Shown: one piece after another, positions 37,058-37,944 of the stretch | Layout of the letters: each line of letters starts with the position of its first letter | How positions within the stretch are numbered: the first letter of the stretch is position 1 | Virus record (IMG/VR): IMGVR_UViG_3300044823_000014 | Span: 1-37,944 of that record | Source: a virus | Reading direction: 5' to 3' (one strand) | Length of the DNA stretch: 37,944 nt | The notes under the pieces: model-generated | Seen by the model: the letters and a program-made list of their open reading frames with translations, nothing else | What the model was told of the DNA's origin: nothing | Database searches by the model: none | Program-made: the position numbers and the translations under genes

Positions 37058-37944
37058 TCAACTCTCCAATCCGAGCGGGCTCTGTGCGTTGCGGGTGAGG
37101 CACTGCGCGAGGTAGTCCGGGTTCAGGTCTATGAGAACGGCTCGGCGGGAGTGCATCTGCGCCACCATGCCGACCGTTCCCGAGCCGCCGAAGGGGTCGA
37201 GGATCACGTCGCCCGGCTTGCTCCCGGCCAGGATCATCGGCTCGATCAGTTTCGGCGGGAACACCGCAAAGTGTGATACACTTACCCACGATGTACACGT
37301 GCAAGCATTGCGGTCGGGAGTTTCAGCCGGTGACGACGGACGCCTATCACCTTCGGCGGAACCCGCCTCAGTTCTGCTCTCGGGACTGTGGTCGCCACTG
37401 GCGTCTGTCTCAGCATCCGGTGACGTGCGCCCAGTGCGGTCGGACGATCCTACGGCGTCTGTCTCACGCGGCGAAGTCTCAGGAGCGAGGTCCGTTCTGT
37501 GGCTTTGCGTGCTATGGGGCGTGGCAGGCGCTCCACACTCGGGGAGAAGCGAACCCAAACTATCGAGCCCGGAGTCCGCGTCGGGGAGCTGCTCAATGGG
37601 AGCGAGCCCGAAAAGCGGCACTTGCTCGTGACGGCGACCGTTGCGTGGAGTGTGGTCAAGACCAGAAGCGCCGGGTTGTCCATCACGTCCAGCCGTGGAG
37701 TCCTGGCGACTCAGATCCCCATGCACTGGACAATCTGGTGACGTTGTGCGACCGCTGCCATCGTCGCCGTCATGCTCTCCTTGAACGGGCATCTTGAAGT
37801 TTCCGTACGGCGCTGTGGCGATTGTCCAGACGCTGCGCTTGTTGCGCCCGGCGGGGTTTGGCAGGGCGTGGGCTAGTCCGCCGTGCGGGTTTGTCTCGCG
37901 CCCCAAAACGCGGCCGGCCATGACGCCGGTATTGATCCGGTTGG
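37058..37944 (-). CDS. DNA methyltransferase, C-terminal part (residues 448-679) with redundant copy
   Basis: Second half of the gene that starts at 1341; bases 37757-37944 duplicate 1-188. After RSVWTIATAPYGNFK comes about 170 residues of polar, low-complexity sequence (about residues 434-603). This is the antisense shadow of an HNH gene. Then HFAVFPPKLIEPMI and VILDPFGGSGT follow (DPFGGSGT at 634-641, SAM-binding motif I), with AVLIDLNPDYL after it. IV-before-I order is the beta-class arrangement. The stop lies 3 bases before the next gene start (37054). Such enzymes in phages usually protect the phage DNA from host restriction; that role is inference. Confidence 0.88.
   Translation of the reverse strand, partial: NRINTGVMAGRVLGRETNPHGGLAHALPNPAGRNKRSVWTIATAPYGNFKMPVQGEHDGDDGSGRTTSPDCPVHGDLSRQDSTAGRDGQPGASGLDHTPRNGRRHEQVPLFGLAPIEQLPDADSGLDSLGSLLPECGAPATPHSTQSHRTDLAPETSPRETDAVGSSDRTGRTSPDAETDASGDHSPESRTEAGSAEGDRRPSSPAETPDRNACTCTSWVSVSHFAVFPPKLIEPMILAGSKPGDVILDPFGGSGTVGMVAQMHSRRAVLIDLNPDYLAQCLTRNAQSPLGLES
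37274..37282 (+). promoter_or_regulatory. Extended -10 promoter candidate for antisense HNH gene (leaderless)
   Basis: TGATACACT on the plus strand (TGN plus four of six of TATAAT) ends eight bases before ATG 37291, exactly the spacing seen for the other nested HNH gene. No good -35. Confidence 0.35.
37291..37797 (+). CDS. HNH homing-type endonuclease nested antisense in the methyltransferase gene
   Basis: 168 aa from ATG 37291; GTG 37273 would add six codons. Two zinc-finger-like modules (CKHCGREF ... FCSRDCGRHW; CAQCGRTI ... FCGFACYGAW), a basic linker and a clear HNH core: CVECGQDQKRRVVHHVQPW, then LDNLVTLCDRCHRRRH. The stop is inside the terminal redundancy (equal to 39-41). The whole gene is antisense to methyltransferase residues about 434-603, directly before FPPKLIEPMI and motif I, and the antisense frame stays open. 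Expected role: homing into intact methyltransferase alleles. Confidence 0.88.
   Translation: MYTCKHCGREFQPVTTDAYHLRRNPPQFCSRDCGRHWRLSQHPVTCAQCGRTILRRLSHAAKSQERGPFCGFACYGAWQALHTRGEANPNYRARSPRRGAAQWERARKAALARDGDRCVECGQDQKRRVVHHVQPWSPGDSDPHALDNLVTLCDRCHRRRHALLERAS
37757..37944. repeat. Terminal redundancy, right copy
   Basis: Copy of bases 1-188 with one substitution at 37817. The HNH gene on the plus strand ends inside this copy (stop at 37795-37797, equal to 39-41), and the methyltransferase frame passes through it on the minus strand. Confidence 0.95.

Noticed and set aside
1-37944. tRNA genes, CRISPR arrays, insertion sequences, integrase
   Set aside because: Looked for cloverleaf ends, regular spaced repeats, transposase and recombinase motifs; none seen by eye. 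A tRNA or profile search would be decisive.

Overview
The window is an essentially complete genome of a tailed, siphovirus-type phage, assembled as a circle. Bases 1-188 recur at 37757-37944 with one mismatch, so the real unit is about 37,756 bp and genes run across the window ends. High GC, long ATGA/GTGA-coupled operons, TTGTCCACA-type boxes and an actinobacterial-type C-terminal wall or sugar-binding module in the candidate lysin suggest an actinobacterial host. That is inference. No integrase, tRNA, CRISPR array or IS element was found.

Nearly all genes lie on the minus strand and are transcribed toward lower coordinates. The late block starts at a promoter near 34.77 kb: small and large terminase, portal, minor head protein, protease/scaffold, decoration protein, major capsid, head-tail connectors, tail tube, frameshifted tail chaperones, tape measure, distal tail and hub proteins, a lysin candidate and small holin-like proteins. 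It ends at an intrinsic terminator at 12937-12969. A 360-bp non-coding hub (12633-12994) separates it from the early block. The early block starts at a promoter near 12.64 kb and has two reinforcing promoters near 9.7 and 5.45 kb. It encodes small membrane and regulatory proteins, an XRE-type regulator, a RecB-like nuclease, a Gp3/RDF-like protein, a DnaQ-like exonuclease, a DnaB-N/RepA-like helicase and a DNA methyltransferase that crosses the window ends. It continues at 37.05-34.79 kb with an HTH protein, a RusA-like resolvase and a PolX-like nucleotidyltransferase.

Two things stand out. First, three homing-endonuclease-like genes are nested inside conserved genes without closing the host reading frame. 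Two HNH genes, one sense out of frame and one antisense, lie in the methyltransferase ORF. A Vsr-like endonuclease lies antisense inside a 269-aa intein of the minor head protein. Second, a 19-bp palindrome GTAACC-N7-GGTTAC sits between -35 and -10 of the early promoters, of the late promoter, and of a promoter for the only non-endonuclease plus-strand gene (16881-17117). This suggests one regulator controls the whole genome. A separate clustered TGTCCC/GGGACA repeat system marks the hub, the methyltransferase start and the small terminase start.
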